Shown piece after piece: positions 41,541-50,098 of a DNA stretch of 64,000 bases; positions within the stretch are counted from its first letter, which is position 1, and each line of letters starts with the position of its first letter. Location: the NCBI GenBank assembly GCA_963720235.1, contig OY970389.1, positions 3,596,001-3,660,000 of the forward strand. The letters run 5' to 3'. The notes under the pieces are model-generated. The model did not search any database. It saw only the letters and a program-made list of their open reading frames with translations, and was not told the origin of the DNA. The position numbers were made by a program, and so were the translations under genes. Source of the stretch: JACMLC01 sp963720235 (lineage in GTDB: Bacteria; Acidobacteriota; Blastocatellia; Pyrinomonadales; Pyrinomonadaceae).

Positions 41541-41882
41541 ATGGAAAGCAGAGTCACTTTACAAGAAGCTCTCGCCAAGTTGCCCGGCCCGGAGGGAAAG
41601 CGTTTCGCCACAGTCTTTGAGCATGGCACTTTGCTGGTCGAGATTTACGCGCCGCGCGGAGTTGACCCGCAAGAGCCGCACACGCGCGACGAAGTTTATC
41701 TGGTTGTCACCGGAAGCGGATTTTTCCTCTGCGGTGAGGACAGGCGCGAGTTCGGGCCGGGAGATTTTCTCTTTGCGCCCGCAGGCGTCGCGCATCGCTT
41801 CGAGGATTTCACGGACGACCTTGTGGTGTGGGTCATCTTTTATGGGCCAGAGGGCGGCGAGGATGCGAAATATATCTACTGA
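41541..41882 (+). CDS. Cupin-domain protein
   Basis: 113 residues from ATG 41541. A single cupin barrel: EIYAPRGVDPQEPHTRDEVY holds the first metal motif, with VVTGSGFFLCGEDRREFGPG and FAPAGVAHRFEDF completing the second. Metal-binding His and Glu are present. It may be an isomerase, dioxygenase or sensor; small cupins cannot be assigned by sequence alone. It lies 20 bp before an SDR gene and is likely in the same operon. Confidence 0.85.
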   Translation: MESRVTLQEALAKLPGPEGKRFATVFEHGTLLVEIYAPRGVDPQEPHTRDEVYLVVTGSGFFLCGEDRREFGPGDFLFAPAGVAHRFEDFTDDLVVWVIFYGPEGGEDAKYIY

Positions 41883-41902
41883 GTATTTGTGAGGAATGAA
41901 AG

Positions 41903-42655
41903 ATGAATCGAGTGCAGGGAAAAAATATTTTGCTGACGGGAGCCTCGCAGGGTTTGGGTCGGCAACTGGCGATTGATTACGCGCGCGAGGGAGCGAGTCG
42001 CTTAGCTTTGACGGCGCGCAATACTGAATCCTTGAATGAAGTAAAGGAGCGCGTGCGCGAAGTCGCGCCTGAGACGCGCGTCGTGGTCATCGGCGCAGAC
42101 CTTGCGCGCGAGGATGAAATCGAACGTGTAGTGGCTTTGACCTTGAGCGAGTTTGGCGGGCAGCTTGATGTGCTGGTCAATAATGCTTCCGACATCGGGC
42201 CGACGCCGCTCATATATCTGCTCGATTACCCGCTCGAAGATTTTCGCAATGTGCTTAACGTGAATCTGATTGCGCCGTTCCTGCTGATTAAGAAAGTCTT
42301 GCCCGCGATGATTGAAAACGGCGGCGCGATTATCAATGTCACGAGCGATGCGGGACAGGTTGGCTATCCCGGATGGGGAGCTTACGGCATCTCCAAGTTT
42401 GGCCTTGAAGGGATGTCGCAGACGTGGGCTGCGGAACTCGAAGAGAGCGGCGTGCGCGTCAACTGGGTTGACCCCGGCGATATGAACACGGCCATGCATC
42501 GCGCAGCCGTGCCGGACGAAGACCGCTCGGAGTGGGCCGACCCGTCTGAAGTCACGGAAGTTTTTATCTATCTCGCTTCGGATGAATCAAGCAACGTCAC
42601 TGGGCAGAGATTTCAAGCGCAGGAAGAAAACTGGGGACAGGAAATTAAAAATTAA
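41903..42655 (+). CDS. Short-chain dehydrogenase/reductase
   Basis: 250 residues of a classical SDR. Cofactor loop TGASQGLG (12-19), NNAS (93-96), and catalytic Ser148, Tyr161 and Lys165 (YGISK). Asp or Arg after strand 2 (LALTARN) suggests NADP. The substrate is unknown. The last residues (EIKN) and the stop are encoded by a hairpin repeat (42641-42713). It is probably cotranscribed with the cupin. Confidence 0.92.
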   Translation: MNRVQGKNILLTGASQGLGRQLAIDYAREGASRLALTARNTESLNEVKERVREVAPETRVVVIGADLAREDEIERVVALTLSEFGGQLDVLVNNASDIGPTPLIYLLDYPLEDFRNVLNVNLIAPFLLIKKVLPAMIENGGAIINVTSDAGQVGYPGWGAYGISKFGLEGMSQTWAAELEESGVRVNWVDPGDMNTAMHRAAVPDEDRSEWADPSEVTEVFIYLASDESSNVTGQRFQAQEENWGQEIKN

Positions 42656-42713
42656 AAATGTAAAATGCAAAAATAAGAAGCTGCTTTCATTTTACATTTT
42701 TAATTTTGCATTC
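42641..42713. repeat. A/T-rich hairpin overlapping the SDR gene end
   Basis: AATTAAAAATGTAAAATGC faces CATTTTACATTTTTAATTTT with GAAGCTGCTTTC in the loop. It encodes the SDR stop codon. Confidence 0.75.
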
Positions 42714-42721
42714 TTTAAAGC

Positions 42722-43774
42722 ATGCCAAGTTCACCTTTCACCTTCACGCTGCCGCCGGAGTTGGTGGCAAAAGAGCCGCCGGAGCGGCGCGGCCTCTCGC
42801 GCGATCATGTACGCTTGCTTGTCATAGACCGCGCGACTAACGAAGTCACGCACACGCGCTTTGACCACTTGGGAGAATATTTGCGCGCGGGCGACCTACT
42901 GGTCTTTAACACGAGCCGCACGCTGCCAGCTTCGCTCAAGGGATGCGAGGCGACGGGCGAGCCGTGCATAGAGCTTCGATTGGCGGAACACTTGCCGGAT
43001 GATTCATGGCTCGCGCTGCTTATCTGCCAGCAGGGCGATCCTTTCTCGTGCGGTTTGCGGCAGGGAATGTCCATTAGCTTTGCGGAAGGCTTGACGGGCA
43101 TTGTCCTCGCGCGCGACGAAAACATTCCGCGACTCTGGAAAATTCGTTTCTCAAAACAGGGGAGCGAGTTGGTTGACCTGTTGTTTCGTCTGGGCAATCC
43201 GATTCGCTACGAGTATGTCTCCGCGCCATGGAATCTGGATTACTATCAGACCGTTTATGCGCGCGAGCCGGGTTCGTCAGAGATGCCTTCTGCCGGACGC
43301 GCCTTCACTTGGCGTCTGCTCTTTGACCTCACACGGCGCGGCATCATGACGGCTTATCTGGTGCTGCACACAGGACTCTCTTCTTACATGGATGACGAGT
43401 TAGACGCGCAGCATCCAGCCTCCGAAGAAGAGTATTTTATCAGCGAGACAGCCGCCGGGAAGATTAACAGGCAGAGGCAAGAGGGCGGGCGCGTGATTGC
43501 TGTCGGAACAACTGTCGTGCGCGCGCTTGAATCCGTAGCCGATGAGAAAGGTTTGATTACCGCCGGACACGGCTACACGCGTCTGCGCGTCACTGAAGAG
43601 CATAAGCTGAAAGCTGTTGATGGTTTGCTGACCGGATTGCATGAGCCGGAGGCAAGCCATCTGGATTTATTGACAGCGTTTCTGCCGCCAGAGCAGATAC
43701 AATCCGCCTACGGCGAAGCGGTCGCGCAAGGCTATCTCTGGCATGAGTTCGGAGACCTCAACCTGATTCTCTGA
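42722..43774 (+). CDS. queA: S-adenosylmethionine:tRNA ribosyltransferase-isomerase
   Basis: 350 residues. It adds the ribosyl moiety of SAM to preQ1 in tRNA, making epoxyqueuosine. Family stretches are LPPELVAKEPPERRGLSRDH, LLVFNTSRTLPASLKG, MPSAGRAFTWRLL, TAYLVLHTGLSSYMDDEL and SEEEYFISETAAGKINR. The sequence is somewhat divergent from canonical QueA, where PAAGLHF replaces SAGRAFTW, so it may be a queA-like paralogue. Confidence 0.87.
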   Translation: MPSSPFTFTLPPELVAKEPPERRGLSRDHVRLLVIDRATNEVTHTRFDHLGEYLRAGDLLVFNTSRTLPASLKGCEATGEPCIELRLAEHLPDDSWLALLICQQGDPFSCGLRQGMSISFAEGLTGIVLARDENIPRLWKIRFSKQGSELVDLLFRLGNPIRYEYVSAPWNLDYYQTVYAREPGSSEMPSAGRAFTWRLLFDLTRRGIMTAYLVLHTGLSSYMDDELDAQHPASEEEYFISETAAGKINRQRQEGGRVIAVGTTVVRALESVADEKGLITAGHGYTRLRVTEEHKLKAVDGLLTGLHEPEASHLDLLTAFLPPEQIQSAYGEAVAQGYLWHEFGDLNLIL

Positions 43775-43988
43775 AATCTTCCTCACGTCCACTTTTAGCG
43801 TCCTGCCATAAAATACTTTTAAGAGTTAATTGAGAAATCTTTGAGCGATAGCTAAATACTTCTTCCCGCCGCGCGCCTTATATTCCGTTACGGTTACGTG
43901 CTAACTCACTGCGAGGCTAAAGCATTAGCCACATGAAACCGGTTCTGCCACGCTCTTTCGCTACCTCCCCCTGCCAAAGGTAAGAAAG
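43775..43988. other. Intergenic region, no gene seen
   Basis: About 210 bp between queA and the AraC gene. There is a small symmetry GCTAACTC...GAGGCTAAAGC. No clear promoter or terminator. Confidence 0.35.
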
Positions 43989-44360
43989 ATGGACCCGAGA
44001 ATTTATAAAGTTGTGCACCTATTAATGCTTGGTCTCGAACGTGAACTGTCGCTTGAAGAGTTGGCCCAATCGGTCAACCTCTCCGCCTCGCGCCTGCGTC
44101 ACCTTTTCAAAGAAGAGATGGGCATCTCGTTGTCACAGTATCTCAAGACGCAAAGGCTTGAGAAGGCGAAGCACTTGCTGGAAACAACCTTTCTCAATCT
44201 CAAAGAGGTGATGCACCGCGCAGGCTTTACGGATCGCAGCCACTTCATGAGAGATTTTCGCAAGGCTTACGGGCTGCCTCCTTTGCAATACCGGACGCAG
44301 CATCTGATTGCGCAACAAAAGCATAATTTCAAGGGCTTAGCCAGAACGGCCACTCGGTAG
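43989..44360 (+). CDS. AraC-type HTH transcriptional regulator
   Basis: 123 residues consisting almost only of the two-helix-turn-helix AraC DNA-binding domain: LSLEELAQSVNLSASRLRHL with FKEEMGISLSQYLKTQRLEK, and LKEVMHRAGFTDRSHFMRDF with RKAYGLPPLQYR. It lacks a ligand-binding domain, so its activity may be set by expression level or partner proteins. The secreted protein gene at 44596 is next on the same strand and may be a target. Confidence 0.92.
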   Translation: MDPRIYKVVHLLMLGLERELSLEELAQSVNLSASRLRHLFKEEMGISLSQYLKTQRLEKAKHLLETTFLNLKEVMHRAGFTDRSHFMRDFRKAYGLPPLQYRTQHLIAQQKHNFKGLARTATR

Positions 44361-44595
44361 CCATTTCGCTGCAATCTAGTCGTTTTCGCTACAAAATGTT
44401 TCTTGTGTTTGCTCTTTGAACTGTTTATTTTCGCTTCGTCCTCCAGTGCTCGCAGAAGTTGTACGCGCTGTCGTTGTAAATCCGTAGCCAATAAGAATAA
44501 TTTTTTTCACGGCTGCCTTTTAGACTGCCTTGCGTCCAAGCTTCTGCAAACAACACCCAAATTCCGTTCGAATTAGAAAGAAAGAGGAGAGAGAA
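44361..44595. other. Leader region of the secreted protein, no gene seen
   Basis: A/T-rich stretch with repeated TTTCGCTACAA / TTTCGCTGCAA words near 44366 and 44386. No confident promoter. Confidence 0.35.
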
Positions 44596-45372
44596 ATGAA
44601 AAAAGGTTTATCCTTACTAGCTGTCCTAGCTGCGATCTTGGTTTGTCTCGGAGCTTTCCACCAAACGGCTAATGCCCAACAAGTATGCACACCTCCGGTA
44701 ACTTTACATCGCTTTATCGTCAACAACTCTGAGCTTGGCACTTTGCTGACGACTAACTTTCAGGAAGGTGTTAACTTGAATTTCGCGAACTATCCATTCC
44801 CCAACGGCTATGGAAAAATCGCCCTTCCTCCAGGCCCCGGTTATACGCCGACTCCGGGACAGGGACTGATTCCCTTGTATCGTTACCACATCTCACAGAA
44901 CGGTAGAATCTATTACGGCTATTTCAACGGCCTTGCTTCGGGCAACGGCTACACATTCCAGGGCATTGCCGGATACGTCCTGCCGGGATTCGGCCAGTTC
45001 GGCGGAGTTCCCCTTCAGGCCTATTACAGCCAGACCAAGGGCTACTTCTACACAGCCGGCAATGAAACGCCGATTGGCTATCCGTACTATTACGGGTTCT
45101 CATATCACGGCTCGCCTGCTTATCTGCCGCAGGGCGCGTCCTACTGCTGGGATCCGCCGCCGCCGCAATGCAGCGATCCTGAGGGAGAACAGTACTGCTA
45201 CAACAACGGTGGAAACTGGAATCCGGGTAACTGCACTTGCAGCTACTATCCGCCAGACCCCTGCTGGCGTCAGGGCGCAGACGAAGGTGGAGCCACACTG
45301 GAAAACAGTGGCACCAAAGGCGACACCAGCAGCCGTCCGCCCCTTTGCTACAGAGGAACTGAACAACCGTAG
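44596..45372 (+). CDS. Secreted Gly/Tyr/Pro-rich protein with aromatic-glycine repeats
   Basis: 258 residues from ATG 44596 with GAGGAGAG upstream. Signal peptide MKKGLSLLAVLAAILVCLGA ending TANAQ. The body has DUF5648-like units: IPLYRYHISQNGRIYYGYF, VPLQAYYSQTKGYFYT and IGYPYYYGFSYHG. It ends in a Cys-rich tail (CWDPPPPQCSD, CTCSYYPPDPCW). These are typical of extracellular beta-propeller-like or disulfide-stabilised proteins. Exact function is unknown. Confidence 0.75.
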   Translation: MKKGLSLLAVLAAILVCLGAFHQTANAQQVCTPPVTLHRFIVNNSELGTLLTTNFQEGVNLNFANYPFPNGYGKIALPPGPGYTPTPGQGLIPLYRYHISQNGRIYYGYFNGLASGNGYTFQGIAGYVLPGFGQFGGVPLQAYYSQTKGYFYTAGNETPIGYPYYYGFSYHGSPAYLPQGASYCWDPPPPQCSDPEGEQYCYNNGGNWNPGNCTCSYYPPDPCWRQGADEGGATLENSGTKGDTSSRPPLCYRGTEQP

Positions 45373-45460
45373 AAGAGGGTAAACCGACGGGTGATCTACG
45401 GGTGTGGGGCGATGATGAGCCGAAACTCATCATCGCCCCATAATTATTTGCGCGCCTGTG

Positions 45461-46879
45461 ATGCTTGATACAATGTCGCGGATGATAATTTATAGAATCT
45501 GCACCGCGCTCATCGTCGCATGTCTCGTCTTTTATCCGGCCTTTGGTCAGGAAAAGGACGCTCAGGCGGATGAGTTGCTGGCCTCATGGAGCAAGGGCGA
45601 AAGTCCCGGAGCCGCCATGCTGGTGATAAGAGATGGACGTGTGCTGCTCAAAAAAGGATACGGCCTCTCGAACATCAAGACGGGAGAGGCCATCGATGCG
45701 AGCACTATCTTTGACCTCGCCTCAGTCTCGAAACAGTTTACGGCGATGGGCGTCATGCTGCTCGCAGGTCAAAGAAAGCTCACGCTGGATGATTCGGTAT
45801 CAAAATTTTCCCCGGAGTTTCCGGCTTACGCGAAAGATATAACCGTCAGGCATCTGCTCCAACACACTTCGGGGATTGCAGACTATCCGCAGCTTTTGAT
45901 TGCCTCTGGAAAAATTAAAGCAAGCTGGCAGAGAGAAACTATGGCAGCTTTCCAGCCAACCTCAAAAGATGTGATTGCGCTATTGGCTGCACAGAAGGCT
46001 TTGGATTTTAGTCCGGGTGAAAGATGGGCCTATAGCAATTCCAACTATGTCCTGCTCGCAGGCATCATTGAGAAAGTGTCCGGCAAATCGTTCCAACAAT
46101 TTCTCAAAGACAATATCTTCCAAAAACTCGGCATGCAGAACACTTTCGTCTATGACCCTGCTAATCCTTTGGGCCAGAAACGCGCGACAAGATACGAACG
46201 CGCTGCGACGGGTTACAGAGCCATTGAGAGCACGCCGTTTGATTTGATTTACGGCGACGGGAATGTCCATTCGACTCTTGATGATTTGTCTAAATGGAAT
46301 CAAGCGCTTTCAGGCGAGCGGCTGTTGAAGGCTGATGCCATGCGGCAAATCTTTTCGCAAGGGAAATTGAAGGACGGTTCTGTTACAGATTACGGATTCG
46401 GCTGGGTGCTTGATAAATATTTCGGGCTGCGCATGGCCTATCATCAAGGCGGCGGGACAGGATTCAACACTTACATCATGCGGATTCCTGACGAGCATTT
46501 TACGGTCGTCGTGCTCTCAAACTACGCGCGCTTCAATCCCTTTATCACGGGTCGAAAGCTGGCGCGGCTCTATCTGGCAGACAAGCTCTCACTTCCTGTG
46601 CCTATCAAGGTCGCGCCGCAAGTTTTGGAAAAATATGTCGGCAGCTACAGGCTCGCGTCTCTGACAGCGATGGACATCAAGCTCGACAAAGGCATGCTCC
46701 GCGCAGAGTCGCAAGGGCAGAAGCCTCTGACGCTCTTGCCGCTTTCGGAAACGAAATTTTTTGTTGAAGGCGAAGAGGACACAATCATCACTTTCCAGTT
46801 GGACACGGGCGGGAACGTGAGCGGCATCACAGTCCTACAGGTTGATATTGCAACGAGCGGCAAGAAGATTGACTCTTAA
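45461..46879 (+). CDS. Serine beta-lactamase-fold hydrolase
   Basis: About 472 residues. The signal peptide is IIYRICTALIVACLVFYPAF. The class-C-like/DD-peptidase domain has SxxK in ASVSKQFTAMG, YxN in AYSNSNYVLL and HxG in YHQGGGTGF. A C-terminal lipocalin-like domain follows (EKYVGSYRLASLTAMDIKLD). Such enzymes are often D-aminopeptidases or esterases rather than antibiotic-degrading enzymes. ATGs at 45461, 45473 and 45482 are all possible starts. An F3 repeat follows the stop by 4 bp. Confidence 0.88.
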   Translation: MLDTMSRMIIYRICTALIVACLVFYPAFGQEKDAQADELLASWSKGESPGAAMLVIRDGRVLLKKGYGLSNIKTGEAIDASTIFDLASVSKQFTAMGVMLLAGQRKLTLDDSVSKFSPEFPAYAKDITVRHLLQHTSGIADYPQLLIASGKIKASWQRETMAAFQPTSKDVIALLAAQKALDFSPGERWAYSNSNYVLLAGIIEKVSGKSFQQFLKDNIFQKLGMQNTFVYDPANPLGQKRATRYERAATGYRAIESTPFDLIYGDGNVHSTLDDLSKWNQALSGERLLKADAMRQIFSQGKLKDGSVTDYGFGWVLDKYFGLRMAYHQGGGTGFNTYIMRIPDEHFTVVVLSNYARFNPFITGRKLARLYLADKLSLPVPIKVAPQVLEKYVGSYRLASLTAMDIKLDKGMLRAESQGQKPLTLLPLSETKFFVEGEEDTIITFQLDTGGNVSGITVLQVDIATSGKKIDS

Positions 46880-46883
46880 ATTT

Positions 46884-47039
46884 TTAACGACCGCGGCTCT
46901 GCCGCCTGCTGTGCGGAAAGTCTCTGACTTTCCTGATGCTGCCTCTGCCGGAAAAGCAAAGCTTTTCCGCACAGCAGGCGGCAGAGCCGCACAGGGCGGC
47001 AGAGCCGCGGTCGCTTTGATAACTAGCCGCTTGGGTTAT
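46884..47039. repeat. MITE-like repeat F3, copy d
   Basis: The ends are TTAACGACCGC and GCCGCTTGGGTTA. Inside are TGCGGAAAGTCTCTGACTTT and CCGGAAAAGCAAAGCTTTTC, with CAGGCGGCAGAGCCG partly duplicated. It separates the hydrolase gene from the convergent acidic ORF. Confidence 0.82.
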
Positions 47040-47042
47040 TTA

Positions 47043-47261
47043 TTACTCAACACTTTTTTCTTCCGTCATGCCTTCCACCTTGACCAGTGTGTCTGCGCCG
47101 ACGGGCGTGGCGGGCGTGGGGCCGCTTATCATATCTGCGGCGGTTGTCTCGCCTGCTGTTTCAACATCTCCGGCAGCCTTTCCGGTTTCAGTCGAGGCTG
47201 CATCGGAAGCATCCTTCTTATCCTTTTCCGATTCCATCAAAGTGTTCTGCTCCTTATTCAC
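47043..47261 (-). CDS. Short acidic protein coupled to the glycosylase gene
   Basis: 72 residues from a GTG that overlaps the TGA of the upstream glycosylase gene by 4 nt, a translational-coupling layout. Composition is Asp/Glu/Ala/Thr-rich (KDKKDASDAASTETGKAAGD) and without predicted structure. It may be a real tail protein or a spurious ORF. The F3 repeat begins 3 bp after its stop. Confidence 0.45.
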   Translation of the reverse strand: MNKEQNTLMESEKDKKDASDAASTETGKAAGDVETAGETTAADMISGPTPATPVGADTLVKVEGMTEEKSVE

Positions 47262-47815
47262 ATCTCTTCAATCGTGACACGCAATTCTCGAAACAAACGC
47301 GCTAAATCTTTCGGTTGATAGTGTGCATTTAAACCGCTTGGGTTCGGCAGCACCCAGACGATAGATTCGCACACCAACTCGCTCTGTCGGCCCAGATGCG
47401 CTTTAGGCAATTTGAAGGCGGCGCGATACGCGCTGATGCCTAAGAGCGCAAGACACTTCGGGCGATAGCGTTTGAGTTTTTTGACAAGTCGCTGGCCGCC
47501 TTTCACTAATTCTTCATCCGACAACTCTGCTGCGGCGGCTGTCGCGCGCTCGACGATGTTCGTGACGCCGTAACCTTTTTCAAGCAGTTCATGTTCCTCG
47601 AAAGGCGAGAGCAGACGCTCCGTAAATCCTGCTGCATAGAGCGCGGGCCAGAAGCGATTGCCGGGTCTTGCGAAGTGATGCCCTGTGGCTCCTGAGTAAA
47701 GGCCCGGATTGATGCCGCAAAAGAGCACGCGCAAGCCCGGCGCAATCAAATCCGGCACGGTCTTTCCTGCTGATGCAAGAATCTCCGCCTTTGTCGGTTT
47801 GTAATAAGTTTGCAT
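47258..47815 (-). CDS. mug: G:T/U mismatch-specific DNA glycosylase
   Basis: 185 residues from ATG 47815 (MQTYYKPTKAEILASAGKTV). The uracil-glycosylase-superfamily motif 1 is LFCGINPGLYSGATGHHFA, where Asn serves as the catalytic residue in the Mug/TDG branch, and PGNRFWPALYAAGFT follows. Motif 2 is LPNPSGLNAHY. It removes uracil or thymine opposite G. The longer ORF to 47860 has no ribosome site. Confidence 0.92.
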   Translation of the reverse strand: MQTYYKPTKAEILASAGKTVPDLIAPGLRVLFCGINPGLYSGATGHHFARPGNRFWPALYAAGFTERLLSPFEEHELLEKGYGVTNIVERATAAAAELSDEELVKGGQRLVKKLKRYRPKCLALLGISAYRAAFKLPKAHLGRQSELVCESIVWVLPNPSGLNAHYQPKDLARLFRELRVTIEEM

Positions 47816-48260
47816 GACAGGAGACAGATTAACATCAAGCCATCCCATAAATAACCCCAACGGCGCATCGGGTTGAAATATTCTTAATATAATACGCTGA
47901 CCGGGAGTTTAAAATGGTATTTATGAGACGACTTCACGTCCAGTGAACCGGATTGAATTGAAAGATGGGGAATCGGCTTGACACTTTTAGGCTTCGCGCT
48001 TAATCTCTCATCCATCTCAAAGATGTTGCTGAGATAAAGCCTCTTTGTTTAACCTGCCCCAGCTTGACAAACAACAGGAGCCAGATGATGCAGCCCCCAC
48101 TGCGATGTGCCTATCGCTGCCACGCAAGCAGCGTCCAAGCCTTTCCAGTGTCGTACAGTAGCGAAGTCTTTGCAGGACTGTTCTGCCTGTCGTCTTCAAT
48201 GCTTGTCAATCCATTCATCACACTCCATTCCTCTTAATTCTCAAGATAAGGATTACAAAG
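47816..48260. other. Long intergenic region upstream of the haloperoxidase gene
   Basis: No convincing gene. It contains a candidate promoter (47978) and a 200-nt leader with CATCTCAAAGATG. It could harbour a leader RNA or regulatory sites, but no recognised motif is seen. Confidence 0.4.
47978..48006 (+). promoter_or_regulatory. Candidate promoter
   Basis: A consensus TTGACA, a 17-nt spacer, then TAATCT. It is about 255 nt upstream of the haloperoxidase ATG. Confidence 0.35.
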
Positions 48261-49958
48261 ATGAGTAAAAATAATTCCCCTGACAGACGACAATTCTTAG
48301 GTCGGATGGGCGGAGCAACGGCTGCCACGCTGGCGGCAGGAGCTATCGGCCTTGAGCCGCTGCTCGGTCTAGGCAAGAGCTCAACCGCCGTCGCGCAGAG
48401 TGCAGTTCCAGATGATGTGCGTTCGGATCAAGCTTACGCGCTGCGTGAACTGGCGGCGCGCAATCAGAGAGACTTGCCCGCCGCTGTGCAAACCACAAAC
48501 GGCGACGAAGCTTTCTATGCTAATAAAATCGGAAGCTACTCGAAGGGATTGCCGCACAACAATCTGGGCGAGGTTGATGTCACGGCCTTTAACGCTCTGG
48601 TCAATGCGATGTCGAGCGGCACGCCTTCCGCGTTTGAAAGTATTCCGATGGGCGCGCCCAATCCTGCGCAGCAGCGCAAGCTGGTCAATCCACAGTCCGG
48701 CTTAGCTTTTGACATGCAGGGCGCAGACTCGCATCACCTGGCGCAACCCGCCCCGCCCGCTTTCAGCAGCGCATGGCAAGCCGCCGAGATTGCAGAGAAC
48801 TACTGGATGTCGCTCCTGCGCGATGTGCCTTTTACAGCGTATGACACGCATCCTCTGGTCGCAGCGGCGGCGGAAGACCTGACAGCTTTTTCAGACTATC
48901 GTGGGCCGAAAGTCGGCGGCGCGCAGGTCACGACCGGCACACTCTTTCGCGGCTTTACGGCGGGCGATCTTGTTGGCCCATACATGTCGCAATTCCTGTT
49001 GCGCTCGATTCCCTTTGGCGCGCAGGGATACAGCAATCGCATGTACACGCTCCAACCAGGCATCAACTACATGACGCAATATAACGAGTGGTTGAATATA
49101 CAGAAGGGCGCGCCGCCGACGCAGGCGCAGGCTTTCGACCCCGTGCCGCGTTACATACGCAATGGCCGCGACCTCAGCCAGTGGGTGCACATAGACGTGC
49201 TGTTTCAAGCATACTTTCAAGCGATGCTTATCTTGCTGACGCCGCCCACTCCGTCCGACCCACTTAGCGGCGGCGGCATCGGTGCGCCGTTTGATGCAGG
49301 CAATCCTTACGCAGGCTCTTTGACGCAGGAGGCCTTTGGCACTTTCGGCGGGCCGTTCATTGCGACAATGGTGTGCGAGCCTTCGACGCGCGCGCTCAAG
49401 GCTGTCTGGTATCAGAAGTGGGGCGTGCATCGTCGTCTCAGGCCGGAAGTGATGGCCGGACGCATACACAATCATCTGACGGGCGCGGCTAATTATCCGA
49501 TTCACGCGGACATTACGAAATCAACTGTGCTGCCACGGCTTTTCCGTAAATACGGCTCGTTCCTTTTGCCTATGGCCTTCCCGGAAGGGTCGCCACTGCA
49601 TCCGTCTTACGGCGCGGGCCACGCGACAGTCGCGGGCGCATGCACGACGATTCTCAAAGCTTTCTTTGACGAGTCATACGTGATTCCGAATCCGGTCATC
49701 CCGAATGCAGACGGCACGCAGCTTCTTCCGTACTCTGGCCCACAGCTCACGGTCGGCAACGAATTGAACAAGCTGGCGGCCAACGTCGGCGTCGGGCGCA
49801 ACTTCGCAGGCGTCCACTGGCGTTCGGATTACACTGAATCGCTCAAGCTCGGCGAAGCCATCGCGCTGAGCATGCTGGCAGACCAGCGTGCCTGTTACAA
49901 CGAGACCTTTAACGGTTATTCGTTAACCAAGTTCGACGGCACGACGGTCACTGTGTAA
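48261..49958 (+). CDS. Tat-exported vanadium-dependent haloperoxidase
   Basis: 565 residues. A twin-arginine signal (DRRQFLGRMGGATAATLAAG) ends near AVAQ, so the folded enzyme is exported. The vanadate site is recognisable: Lys386 with Arg391/392 in KWGVHRRLRPE, His447 and His454 in HPSYGAGHATVAG, and Arg plus His519 in RNFAGVHWRSDY. Such enzymes oxidise bromide or iodide with hydrogen peroxide, or are acid phosphatase relatives. It stands alone with no halide-specific neighbours. Confidence 0.9.
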   Translation: MSKNNSPDRRQFLGRMGGATAATLAAGAIGLEPLLGLGKSSTAVAQSAVPDDVRSDQAYALRELAARNQRDLPAAVQTTNGDEAFYANKIGSYSKGLPHNNLGEVDVTAFNALVNAMSSGTPSAFESIPMGAPNPAQQRKLVNPQSGLAFDMQGADSHHLAQPAPPAFSSAWQAAEIAENYWMSLLRDVPFTAYDTHPLVAAAAEDLTAFSDYRGPKVGGAQVTTGTLFRGFTAGDLVGPYMSQFLLRSIPFGAQGYSNRMYTLQPGINYMTQYNEWLNIQKGAPPTQAQAFDPVPRYIRNGRDLSQWVHIDVLFQAYFQAMLILLTPPTPSDPLSGGGIGAPFDAGNPYAGSLTQEAFGTFGGPFIATMVCEPSTRALKAVWYQKWGVHRRLRPEVMAGRIHNHLTGAANYPIHADITKSTVLPRLFRKYGSFLLPMAFPEGSPLHPSYGAGHATVAGACTTILKAFFDESYVIPNPVIPNADGTQLLPYSGPQLTVGNELNKLAANVGVGRNFAGVHWRSDYTESLKLGEAIALSMLADQRACYNETFNGYSLTKFDGTTVTV

Positions 49959-49973
49959 CAGGATAAGCAGAAC

Positions 49974-50082
49974 GTCTCCCGCAAAGGCGCAAAGAAAGAC
50001 GCCAAGAAAACTTTCAAGATAAAGAGCTCTTCAACTCTTTGCGTCTTCTCTTCTTTGCGCCTTTGCGCCTTTGCGGGAGATT
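49974..50082. repeat. Hairpin repeat F1, copy e
   Basis: GTCTCCCGCAAAGGCGCAAA faces CTTTGCGCCTTTGCGGGAGA. The loop CTTTCAAGATAAAGAGCTC matches the F1a loop. It lies just upstream of the next gene's start. Confidence 0.88.
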
Positions 50083-50098
50083 TGTATTATTCAAAAGC

